From: Hylemonella sp.
GTDB lineage: Bacteria > Pseudomonadota > Gammaproteobacteria > Burkholderiales > Burkholderiaceae_C
Reading direction: 5' to 3'
Length of the DNA stretch: 64,000 nucleotides
Assembly (NCBI GenBank): GCA_030695415.1
Contig: JAUYQZ010000039.1
Span: 1-64,000, forward strand
A program made the position numbers and the translations under genes. The notes under the pieces are model-generated. The model made no database searches and had not been told where the DNA came from. It saw nothing but the letters and a program-made list of their open reading frames with translations. Below are positions 22,653 through 33,497 of this stretch, piece after piece (position 1 is the stretch's first letter; every line of letters begins with the position of its first letter).

Positions 22653-23765
22653 TCATATGCCCACGTTCCTGAAAAGCACGGCGAACAGCGCGTCCACCAG
22701 GATCACCATGGTGATGGATACGACCACCGACGCCGTCGTGCCCTGCCCCAGGCTCTCGGTGTCGGGCTTGATGCGCAGGCCGAAATGGCAGCCCACGAGG
22801 GCGATCATGAGCCCGAACACGGCCGATTTGGAGGCGGCCAGCGTGAGGTTGGACGCCATCACCGCGTCGGGCAAGGCCGTGATGAAGTAGCTGGGCGATA
22901 CGTCCAGGGTCACGTCCGCCGCCAGCATGCCGCCCAGCAGGGCCGCCACCGTGGTCCAGACCGCCAACAGGGGCATCGCCAGCGTCATGGCCAGCACGCG
23001 CGGAAGCACCAGGCGAAAGCTGCGTGCAATCCCCATGACGCGCATGGCGTCGATTTCCTCGGTCACGCGCATGACGCCCAGCTGCGCCGTGATGGTGGAA
23101 CCCGAGCGCCCGGCGATCAGGATGGCCGCCAGCACGGGCCCCAGTTCGCGGATCACGGAGATGCCCATGATGTTGACGATGAACGGGTCGGCACCGAAAA
23201 GGCGCAACTGCTGCGCCATCAGGTAGGCGAGCACCACGCCGATCAGGAAGCCCACCAGCGCGGTGATCGGCAGCGCCGTCGCGCCGAAGTGGTACAGATG
23301 CCCGGAAAAATCGCGCCAAGGACCCTGGCTGGGCTTGCGCACCAGACGCCCGACGTCCAGCGCCAATTGACCCACCAGCCGCAGCATGCCCATCAGATGC
23401 GCCAGCAAGCGCAGCACCTGCCCCCCAAGCGTCCACCATGCATGGGCCAGGCCATGTCGTTCGCGTGGCGGCACGGGCACCGTGTAACGCGCCACGCGCT
23501 CCAGCACCGCGCGCTGGGCCGGCAGCGCCTCCAGCCCCGGCGGCCAGCGGCGGCCCCAGCTATTCCATAGCAGCTGGGCGCCCACGTGGTCAAACCGTGT
23601 GATCTGCCGCAGGTCCCAGGCCGGAAGTGGCTGTCGCAGGTCGCGCTGCAGCGCAGCCCAGGCCAGGGGATCAGCCAACTGCCCCGCCGTCCACTGCCCC
23701 TGCAAGACAAGGGCCTGTCCGCCCTGGGAGGACGGCCGGCTGATGCGGGGTGAGGTGTCGGCCAT
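22653..23765 (-). CDS. MlaE family ABC permease with N-terminal STAS-like domain
   Basis: 370 aa; C-terminal MlaE domain (ELGPVLAAILIAGRSGSTITAQLGVMRVTEEIDAMRVMG); N-terminal ~110 aa STAS-like extension. Confidence 0.93.
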   Translation of the reverse strand: MADTSPRISRPSSQGGQALVLQGQWTAGQLADPLAWAALQRDLRQPLPAWDLRQITRFDHVGAQLLWNSWGRRWPPGLEALPAQRAVLERVARYTVPVPPRERHGLAHAWWTLGGQVLRLLAHLMGMLRLVGQLALDVGRLVRKPSQGPWRDFSGHLYHFGATALPITALVGFLIGVVLAYLMAQQLRLFGADPFIVNIMGISVIRELGPVLAAILIAGRSGSTITAQLGVMRVTEEIDAMRVMGIARSFRLVLPRVLAMTLAMPLLAVWTTVAALLGGMLAADVTLDVSPSYFITALPDAVMASNLTLAASKSAVFGLMIALVGCHFGLRIKPDTESLGQGTTASVVVSITMVILVDALFAVLFRNVGI

Positions 23766-23863
23766 GGACAGCAGGTTTGGGTCTTATGTGGCTGGCTCCC
23801 GATGGTACGCCCGATTTCACCGCCACAATACGAGGCCATGGCATCGACGCCACAGGAGACCCC

Positions 23864-24646
<783 letters not shown>

Positions 24647-24677
24647 GCCGGGGCGCCAGGCGCGACCGGGCCTGCAT

Positions 24678-24691
24678 TTGATGCATATCAA
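24678..24691. promoter_or_regulatory. FNR/ANR/DNR-type box
   Basis: TTGAT-GCAT-ATCAA, perfect match to TTGAT-N4-ATCAA, ~67 nt upstream of the permease ATG. Confidence 0.6.
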
Positions 24692-24751
24692 GAAGTGCCC
24701 GGGCACCGGGCGTAGCATGCGCTGACCATTCCAACACTGGAGGAGACCGCC

Positions 24752-26269
24752 ATGGCATCGAATGAAGCTGTTTCAGCGAGCCGGGCCCCGGCCCGCGAAT
24801 CGGTCAACGTGGCGGGCCTGCTGGCCGCTCTGGCCGGCCTGATCGTCGTCATGCTCCTGCCCCAACCCGTCGGCTTGCCGGTGGCCGGCCAGATCATGCT
24901 GGGACTGCTGCTGTTCTCCGTCATCCTGTGGGTGACCGAAGCGGTGGACTACGCCATCAGCGCCGCGCTCATCACCGCCCTCATGGCCTTCCTGCTCGGC
25001 ATGGCGCCCAACGCCGCCAAGCCGGAAGCCGTGCTGGGCACCGGGCCGGCGTTGACGCTGGCCATGGGCGGCTTTGCCAACACGGCGCTGGCCCTCGTCG
25101 CCGCGGCCTGCTTCCTCTCGGCGGCCATGACCATCACCGGGCTGGACAAGCGCATCGCCCTCTTCATCCTGTCCAAGGTCGGCGCGCGGACCAACCGCGT
25201 GCTGATCGGCGCCATCCTGGTGGGCATCGTGCTGTCCTTCCTGGTGCCCTCCACCACGGCGCGCGTGGCCTGCCTGGTACCCATCATCATGGGCATCATC
25301 CTGGCCTTCGGCGTGGACCAGCGCTCGCGTTTCGCCGGCATGCTGATGATCGCCACCGCGCAATCCGCCTCGATCTGGAACGTGGGCGTGAAGACCGCGG
25401 CCGCGCAAAACATGGTGGCCATCGGCTTCATCGAGAAAGCCTACGGCCAGACCATCACCTGGAGCGACTGGCTGATTGCCGCCGCGCCCTGGTCCATCCT
25501 GATGTCCATCGCGCTGTATTTCGTGATGATCAAGATGATGCCGCCCGAGACCAAGGAAATCGCCGGCGGCAAGGAGACCATCCAGCTGGCGCTGCACGCC
25601 CTGGGCCCCATGAGCTGGGCCGAGAAGCGCCTGCTGATCATCACGCTCACCCTGCTGGGCTTCTGGGCCACGGAGAAGGTGCTGCACCCCTTCGACACAG
25701 CCTCCACCACCATCGCCGCGATTGCGCTGATGTTCACGCCCGGCGTCGGTGTGATGGGCTGGAAGCAGGCGCAGTCACGCATTCCGTGGGGCACCATCGT
25801 GCTGTTCGGCACCGGCATCAGCCTGGGCACGGCCTTGCTGCAGACCAAGGCCGCCGCCTGGCTGGCCAACATCATCGTCGCCAACCTCGGTCTGGCCGGC
25901 GCCTCGGCCTTCATGATCCTGGCCCTGCTCTCGCTCTTCCTGATCGTGGTGCACCTGGGTTTTGCCAGCGCCACGGCACTCGCCTCGGCCATGATACCCA
26001 TCATGATCAGCGTGCTGCAGCAGATCGCCGGCGGCCCCGATGCCGCGCCCATGAACCTGGTGGGCATGACCATGCTGCTGCAATTCGTGGTGAGCTTCGG
26101 TTTCATCCTGCCGGTCAACGCGCCGCAGAACATGGTGGCCTACGGCACCGACACCTTCGCCGTGCGCGACTTCGTGCGCACGGGTCTCGTGCTGACGGGG
26201 ATCGGCTTTGCGCTGGTCTTGCTGCTGGGGGCGACCTACTGGCAGTGGATGGGTTACCTGACGAAATAG
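24752..26269 (+). CDS. SLC13/DASS family anion permease
   Basis: 505 aa polytopic; LLFSVILWVTEAVDYAISAALITALMAF...LPVNAPQNMVAYGTDTFAVRDF. Confidence 0.9.
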   Translation: MASNEAVSASRAPARESVNVAGLLAALAGLIVVMLLPQPVGLPVAGQIMLGLLLFSVILWVTEAVDYAISAALITALMAFLLGMAPNAAKPEAVLGTGPALTLAMGGFANTALALVAAACFLSAAMTITGLDKRIALFILSKVGARTNRVLIGAILVGIVLSFLVPSTTARVACLVPIIMGIILAFGVDQRSRFAGMLMIATAQSASIWNVGVKTAAAQNMVAIGFIEKAYGQTITWSDWLIAAAPWSILMSIALYFVMIKMMPPETKEIAGGKETIQLALHALGPMSWAEKRLLIITLTLLGFWATEKVLHPFDTASTTIAAIALMFTPGVGVMGWKQAQSRIPWGTIVLFGTGISLGTALLQTKAAAWLANIIVANLGLAGASAFMILALLSLFLIVVHLGFASATALASAMIPIMISVLQQIAGGPDAAPMNLVGMTMLLQFVVSFGFILPVNAPQNMVAYGTDTFAVRDFVRTGLVLTGIGFALVLLLGATYWQWMGYLTK

Positions 26270-26462
26270 CCTGCACCAGCCGCTCTGGCACACCTTCTCA
26301 TTTCCTGCAGATTGAAGAGCGTTGCTTGAAACTGCAGGAACGTTCTGATCTGCTGATTTAATCGGTGACGCTGGCCTAGGTGACGGCCTCAGCTGCTGAT
26401 TGCACGCTACGCCGAGACCGGCAGATGGGAGGCTTGATCGGGGGCGTTTTTGGGAGGAAGAG

Positions 26463-27122
26463 ATGATGCAGCAGAAAATCGTCAATCCATGGGCAAGCTG
26501 GGCGGTACTCGTGCTTTCCTTCGGATTGCTGGTAGGCTGTTCTCGCACGGCAACCTGGGAGGAAGAGGTTCCGCTGAACACCGGCGAAACTATCTGGATC
26601 AAGCGAAGCATGCCGTGGGTCTACAAGGGCGGCTTTGGAAACCCGTTTGCCATGTCGATGCTGCCCACACGCGAGCAGACCATTCGCTTTATGTACTCCG
26701 GTTCAGAGTACAGCTATACGGGTAGAGCGAACATTCACTGGATCGCAATATCGCCTGAAACAAAACGACCCGTCCTGGTTGCCCCTGCTGTCGACTTCGG
26801 GTGGTACACAGATAACACCTATTTCTGCGTCATTCCCTATTACGTGCAACTTGTGCCTGATGCAACCGGATTGCATTGGACATGGCCTGAAAAAATTGAA
26901 CCTTGGCTATACGAGCTTCCGGCGAACGTGATGGGCAATGCCCCACGCTTGGAAGAGCAGCGTAAGGAGCGGTATACGGCCAACGATAGAGATCAGCGGG
27001 ACCAGACCAGTCGACGGGAGTCGTCGCATCGGAGCCGGGTTGACCCCTTGTACAAGGCGAGCACTTGCATTAGTAACTACAAACCGAGCGTCAATCCTAA
27101 TCTGGACGGAGATAAGAAATGA
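26463..27122 (+). CDS. Hypothetical lipoprotein
   Basis: Lipobox LLVGC in MMQQKIVNPWASWAVLVLSFGLLVGCSRTATW; no recognised family. Confidence 0.7.
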   Translation: MMQQKIVNPWASWAVLVLSFGLLVGCSRTATWEEEVPLNTGETIWIKRSMPWVYKGGFGNPFAMSMLPTREQTIRFMYSGSEYSYTGRANIHWIAISPETKRPVLVAPAVDFGWYTDNTYFCVIPYYVQLVPDATGLHWTWPEKIEPWLYELPANVMGNAPRLEEQRKERYTANDRDQRDQTSRRESSHRSRVDPLYKASTCISNYKPSVNPNLDGDKK

Positions 27123-27187
27123 TCGCTGGAGAAGTCGTGCTGTATTGGCGTTTCGTGTCTAGGACATGGATATTTCGATCTTGAAAT

Positions 27188-28087
27188 TCACCTCCACACC
27201 TGTCCCAACGCCTCCCACGCACTCGCCACAACCGGCTCCCCGCGCCGCGTGCGCAGACTGACGAAGCACAGCTGACACTCCAGGCTCACCCGGTCCGCCA
27301 CCACCAGGCCACGCGCCTGCGCTTCCGTGATGGCGATCGATTCGCGCACCAGGCTCAGGCCCACACCTGAGCGCACCAGATCCACCATCGACGCCTCCTG
27401 GTCCACCAGCGCCACCTGACGCGGGTTCACGCCCAAGGGGCCGAAGACGCCGGCCAGCAGGCGGTGGTGCGCCGAGGCTGGGGGCGTGGCGATCCAGGGC
27501 AGCGCGGCCAGGGCCTTCCAGTCGCGGCCCAGCACCTGTTCGCCCCAGCCGGCGGGCGCGAGCACGCGGTAGGTGAAGCGCGAGAGCTCGCGCAGCTCAT
27601 AGGCCGCGTCCTCGCCCATCTCACCGGGCAGGCCGAGGTAAAAGCCCACGTCAAGCTCGCCGCGGCCGATCTGGGCCAGCACCTCGCCGCTCATGCCCTG
27701 GCGCAATTCGGTCTCGATCTGCGGCGCGGTCTCCACCAGCTCCTTGAGGAAGGCGCCCAGGCGGATGAACTCGGGGTCGAGGATGGTGCCGATGCGCAGG
27801 CGTCCGCGCACCGTGCTTTGCAGACGCAAGGCCGCCTGGCCAAAGTCAGCCAGGGCGGCCAGGGCTTTCTCGGCCTGCGGCAGCAGGGCCGCGCCATCGG
27901 GCGTGAGCGCCAGGCCGTGCGGGGTGCGGGTGAAGAGCGTCAGACCCGTGGCCTCGGCCAGGGCCTTGAGCTGCAGACTGACGGCGGGCTGGCTCAGGTG
28001 CAGCCGGGTCGCGGCGCGCGAGACATTGCCTTCCCGCGCCACGGCCACGAAGGCACGCAGGGTCTGGGGCTCGGGTAGCGCGCTCAT
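27188..28087 (-). CDS. LysR family transcriptional regulator
   Basis: LRAFVAVAREGNVSRAATRLHLSQPAVSLQLKALAEATGLTLFTRTPHGLALT. Confidence 0.95.
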   Translation of the reverse strand: MSALPEPQTLRAFVAVAREGNVSRAATRLHLSQPAVSLQLKALAEATGLTLFTRTPHGLALTPDGAALLPQAEKALAALADFGQAALRLQSTVRGRLRIGTILDPEFIRLGAFLKELVETAPQIETELRQGMSGEVLAQIGRGELDVGFYLGLPGEMGEDAAYELRELSRFTYRVLAPAGWGEQVLGRDWKALAALPWIATPPASAHHRLLAGVFGPLGVNPRQVALVDQEASMVDLVRSGVGLSLVRESIAITEAQARGLVVADRVSLECQLCFVSLRTRRGEPVVASAWEALGQVWR

Positions 28088-28111
28088 ATTTGCATAATTT
28101 ATATCACTCTT

Positions 28112-28139
28112 CAAAGCAAATCATTGGAAAAATGCTTTG
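28112..28139. promoter_or_regulatory. Inverted repeat in LysR/mmsA divergent promoter (LTTR-box candidate)
   Basis: CAAAGCA-N14-TGCTTTG perfect dyad. Confidence 0.5.
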
Positions 28140-28178
28140 CTTTGCATGACACTTAGGCGTTATTTCGGAGACACCACC

Positions 28179-29690
<1,512 letters not shown>

Positions 29691-29695
29691 GTCGC

Positions 29696-30202
29696 ATGAC
29701 CGAGGCTGAGCGCCTTGCCTGGATAGATCGGCTAGAGCTTGAGGTGTTTGGACAAAAACGCCCTGAGTTGGCCGACTATCAGGACCGCTACGAAAAGAGT
29801 CACTCTTTAGCGGCAATGTGGGTCTGGGGAGGCTTGCCCCTGGCGGGCTTTGTCGGGATTGCCGCTCAGAGCTTTCCTTTATTTCTGCTTCTTTTTTGCG
29901 CTCTTTACATTGGCGGCGCGGTGTTGGCGTTCTCTCTTTCTGCAAGATCCCCCGAATGGCGATGGTATTTCTCGGGGCATGCAACCCTGATGAATCTCAG
30001 CGCCATTCCCCCGCTTGCAACCTGGAAAGCCCTTCAATCAGCTGCAACTAGCAGTAACGATCCGTCCATACGGAATCTTGGCGCACGGACGTGGACCAAT
30101 TACCAGACTGCGCTCACAGCGCTAGGACGCCCGATTCCTGATAGTGCTGAGCTTAAGAAAGGGTTTGCCGATCTTTTCAAGTGGCTCCCCTACGGAATCT
30201 AA
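29696..30202 (+). CDS. Hypothetical membrane protein
   Basis: 168 aa with two hydrophobic segments; no family recognised; lower-GC, different codon usage. Confidence 0.65.
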   Translation: MTEAERLAWIDRLELEVFGQKRPELADYQDRYEKSHSLAAMWVWGGLPLAGFVGIAAQSFPLFLLLFCALYIGGAVLAFSLSARSPEWRWYFSGHATLMNLSAIPPLATWKALQSAATSSNDPSIRNLGARTWTNYQTALTALGRPIPDSAELKKGFADLFKWLPYGI

Positions 30203-30219
30203 ATGCAACGAGATTCGAA

Positions 30220-31926
30220 ATGAGCGATACCACTTTCGACTACATCATCATCGGTGCCGGCACCGCCGGCTGTCTGCTGGCCAACCGGCTCAGCATGGAC
30301 GCGAGCAAACGCGTGCTGCTTATCGAAGCCGGCCGCAAGGACGATTACCACTGGATCCACATTCCGGTGGGCTATCTCTATTGCATCGGCAACCCGCGCA
30401 CCGACTGGCTGTACAACACCGAGCCGGCCGCCGGACTCAACGGCCGCACCCTTCGCTACCCGCGCGGCAAGACCTTGGGTGGCTGCTCCAGCATCAACGG
30501 CATGATTTACATGCGCGGCCAGTCGCGCGACTACGAGCAGTGGGCACAGCTGAGCGGCGACGAGGGCTGGCGCTGGGAACAGGTGCTGCCCTACTTCAAG
30601 CACCACGAGGACTATTACAAGGGCGCCGACGCCCTGCACGGCAGCAAGGGCGTGCCGACCGAGCTGCTCGACACCTCGAAGCAGCCGGCCGACCTCTACC
30701 GCAAGCTGATGCGCCACCACCAGACGGGGGGCGAATGGCGCATCGAGAAACAGCGCCTGCGCTGGGACGTGCTGGACGCTTTTGCCCAGGCGGCGGTGCA
30801 GGCCGGTATTCCCGCCAGCGAGGATTTCAACCGCGGCAACAACGAAGGCGTGGGCTACTTCGAGGTCAACCAGAAGAGCGGCTGGCGCTGGAACACGGCG
30901 AAGGCATTCTTGCGCCCCACCTGCTACGGCCGCCCCAATTTCGAGCTCTGGACCTCAGCCCAGGTGGCGAAGCTGCTCGTTGAGACCACGCCCGACGGCA
31001 GCAAGCAATGCACGGGCGTGCAGGTCTGGAATGGCCAGGAGATGATCACCGCCTCGGCGACGGGCGAGGTCATACTGACGGCGGGCAGCATCGGCTCGGC
31101 CCAGATCCTGCAACTCTCGGGCATCGGTCCGGGCAACTTGCTGCACCAGCATGAGGTGCCCGTGGTGCACGAGCTGCCCGGCGTCGGTGCCAATCTGCAG
31201 GATCACCTTCAGATCCGCTCGGTCTACAAGGTGCAGGGGGTCAAGACGCTCAACACCATGGCCAATTCGCTCTGGGGCAAGGCCATGATCGGGCTGGAGT
31301 ACGCGCTCAGGCGCAGCGGCCCGATGAGCATGGCGCCCAGCCAGCTCGGTGCCTTCACCAAGAGCGACCCGGCGCAGCCCTGGCCGAATATCGAATACCA
31401 CGTGCAGCCACTCTCGCTGGATGCGTTTGGCGAGCCGCTGCACGGCTTCAACGCCTTCACGGCCAGCGTCTGCAACCTGAACCCGACCAGTCGCGGCACA
31501 GTGCAGATCAAGAGTGCGCGTTTCGAGGATGCGCCGGCGATCGCGCCCAACTACCTGAGCACGGAGCAGGACCGCAAGGTGGCGGCCGATTCGCTGCGCG
31601 TAACTCGCCGCATCGTGGCGCAGCCGGCGCTGGCCAAATACCAGCCCGAGGAATGGAAACCGGGTGTGCAGTACCAGAGCGACGAGGACCTGGCGCGCCT
31701 GGCCGGCGACATTGCCACCACCATCTTCCACCCGGTGGGCACCACCCGCATGGGGCGCGCCGACGACCCGATGGCGGTGGTGGACTCGCAGTTGCGCGTG
31801 CGCGGCATTCGCGGTTTGCGCGTGGCGGATGCGGGCGTGATGCCAACCATCACCAGCGGCAACACCAACTCACCGACGCTGATGATTGCCGAGCGCGCGG
31901 CACACCTGATCCTGGCGGAGCGCTGA
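30220..31926 (+). CDS. GMC family oxidoreductase (choline dehydrogenase-like)
   Basis: FDYIIIGAGTAGCLLANRLS, YPRGKTLGGCSSINGMIYMRGQ, FHPVGTTRMG. Confidence 0.95.
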   Translation: MSDTTFDYIIIGAGTAGCLLANRLSMDASKRVLLIEAGRKDDYHWIHIPVGYLYCIGNPRTDWLYNTEPAAGLNGRTLRYPRGKTLGGCSSINGMIYMRGQSRDYEQWAQLSGDEGWRWEQVLPYFKHHEDYYKGADALHGSKGVPTELLDTSKQPADLYRKLMRHHQTGGEWRIEKQRLRWDVLDAFAQAAVQAGIPASEDFNRGNNEGVGYFEVNQKSGWRWNTAKAFLRPTCYGRPNFELWTSAQVAKLLVETTPDGSKQCTGVQVWNGQEMITASATGEVILTAGSIGSAQILQLSGIGPGNLLHQHEVPVVHELPGVGANLQDHLQIRSVYKVQGVKTLNTMANSLWGKAMIGLEYALRRSGPMSMAPSQLGAFTKSDPAQPWPNIEYHVQPLSLDAFGEPLHGFNAFTASVCNLNPTSRGTVQIKSARFEDAPAIAPNYLSTEQDRKVAADSLRVTRRIVAQPALAKYQPEEWKPGVQYQSDEDLARLAGDIATTIFHPVGTTRMGRADDPMAVVDSQLRVRGIRGLRVADAGVMPTITSGNTNSPTLMIAERAAHLILAER

Positions 31927-31936
31927 ACGTCCGCGC

Positions 31937-32287
31937 TCAGCGCAGGCGCCCGACGTAGCGCGCCACAGGCTCTGGCTCTACCCTGGGTGCCGCCAAGGGC
32001 GCGGCCTTGACGGGTTTGGGTGCGGGGCGCAGAGCCTGCATGGCGGCATCGAGGCGTTGCGCCAGCTCGGCCAACTCGTCCAGGCCCTTTTCCAGGGCGG
32101 CGGCGCGGGCAAAACGCACCACATCGTCGGCATATTCCAGGTTGCGGGCCATCCATTCGGTATCGGTCACCCGGCCGGTGACCCGGCGCAACTGAACGTG
32201 CAGATGGGCGGCGATGGCGATGCGTTCACTCTCGAGCATGGGGGTTCCTGCAGACACGAACCAGCCTGAAAGCAGTATCCGTGCCAC
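31937..32287 (-). CDS. Hypothetical protein
   Basis: 116 aa ORF, plausible start, no family recognised. Confidence 0.5.
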   Translation of the reverse strand: MARILLSGWFVSAGTPMLESERIAIAAHLHVQLRRVTGRVTDTEWMARNLEYADDVVRFARAAALEKGLDELAELAQRLDAAMQALRPAPKPVKAAPLAAPRVEPEPVARYVGRLR

Positions 32288-32463
32288 GCTCCGGACGAGT
32301 CGCCCGATCGGACCGGGGAAACCCCTATGCCCCCACCCGGCGCACTGATTTACATTACCTCCACTCGCAAGCGCGCCCAGGGCGCCGCATGAGAGGAACC
32401 GAGGAAGACTTCGACCCCTACGAACAACAATATTGATACCATCCAGAGCAGATGGCGTTCACC

Positions 32464-32491
32464 AAGGCACCGCTAACCCCGGTGCCTTTTT
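32464..32491 (+). terminator. Intrinsic terminator upstream of TSUP gene (orphan)
   Basis: AAGGCACCG-CTAACCC-CGGTGCCTTTTT, 22 nt before the TSUP ATG; no annotated + strand gene precedes it. Confidence 0.75.
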
Positions 32492-32512
32492 ATTTGTCGC
32501 AACCGGTTCTTC

Positions 32513-33277
32513 ATGGATCTTTTTCTCGTCACGCTGGCCTCGCTGCTGGCCGGCTTCGTTGATGCGATCGTCGGCGGCGGCGGTCTGGTCCTGCTGCCAG
32601 CCCTCTTCGCCACCTACCCCACGGCGCACGCCGCCACCCTGCTGGGCACCAACAAGTCCGCCTCGGTTTGGGGCACGGCCTTCGCCTCGGTGCAGTACGC
32701 CCGCCGGGTAGAGCTGCGCTGGGGCGCACTGGGGCCGGCCATGGGCCTGTCGTTCGCCGGCGCTTTCGCCGGGGCCTGGCTGGTGACCCTGATCTCGCCG
32801 GACTTCCTGCGCAAGCTGCTGCCTGCCGTGCTCCTGGGGGTTTTGATCTACACGCTGGCAAGGAAAGAGCTGGGGCGCAGCCACCACCCGCGCTTTGCCG
32901 GCCGCCAGGAACTGCTGGCCGCGGGCAGCGTGGGTCTGCTGATCGGCTTCTATGACGGGTTTTTCGGCCCGGGCACGGGCAGCTTCTTCGTCTTCCTGCT
33001 GGTGCGCTGGCTGGGCTACGACTTCCTGCATGCCTCGGCCGGCGCCAAACTGCTCAACCTGAGCAGCAATTCCGCCGCACTGATCCTGTTCGCGTTCAAG
33101 GGCCACGTGTGGTGGCACTTTGCGCTGGTGCTGGCCCTGGCCAACATCGTCGGCAGCCTGCTGGGCACGCGACTGGCGCTCAAGCACGGGGCCGGCTTCG
33201 TGCGCGGCGTGTTCATCATGGTGGTGAGCGCGCTGATCCTCAAGACCGGCTACGACGCCTTCCTGCGCCAAGTTTGA
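32513..33277 (+). CDS. TSUP (TauE/SafE) family membrane protein
   Basis: MDLFLVTLASLLAGFVDAIVGGGGLVLLPALFATYPTAHAATLLGTNK. Confidence 0.95.
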   Translation: MDLFLVTLASLLAGFVDAIVGGGGLVLLPALFATYPTAHAATLLGTNKSASVWGTAFASVQYARRVELRWGALGPAMGLSFAGAFAGAWLVTLISPDFLRKLLPAVLLGVLIYTLARKELGRSHHPRFAGRQELLAAGSVGLLIGFYDGFFGPGTGSFFVFLLVRWLGYDFLHASAGAKLLNLSSNSAALILFAFKGHVWWHFALVLALANIVGSLLGTRLALKHGAGFVRGVFIMVVSALILKTGYDAFLRQV

Positions 33278-33281
33278 ACGG

Positions 33282-33497
33282 CCTCAGAACTTGTGAAGAA
33301 ATCGTAGCGAGCGGCCCGAGCGCAAGGCGGACGGAGCGCAGCCACCGGAACGTACTTCAGGTACGTGAGGATGGCGACAACGAAGTTGCGGTGCAGGCTA
33401 ACTTTCGCACAGCGAAAGTTAAGCGCAGCGGCCGGAGCCAACACCGCACAACGCGGCGATCGGGTCGCGCAGTAGATTTATTCATAAGTTCTCAGGG
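33282..33497. repeat. Palindromic intergenic element with terminal inverted repeats (element A)
   Basis: Left CCTCAGAACTTGTGAAGAAATCGTAGCGAGCGGCCCGA vs reverse complement of right CCTGAGAACTTATGAATAAATCTACTGCGCGACCCGA; internal hairpins ACGTAC-TTCAG-GTACGT and AACTTTCGC-ACA-GCGAAAGTT. Confidence 0.85.

Noticed and set aside
21759-23570. 603-aa ORF antisense to the Mla-type ABC operon
   Set aside because: Gln/His/Arg-rich shadow ORF; real ABC genes on the minus strand have all motifs.
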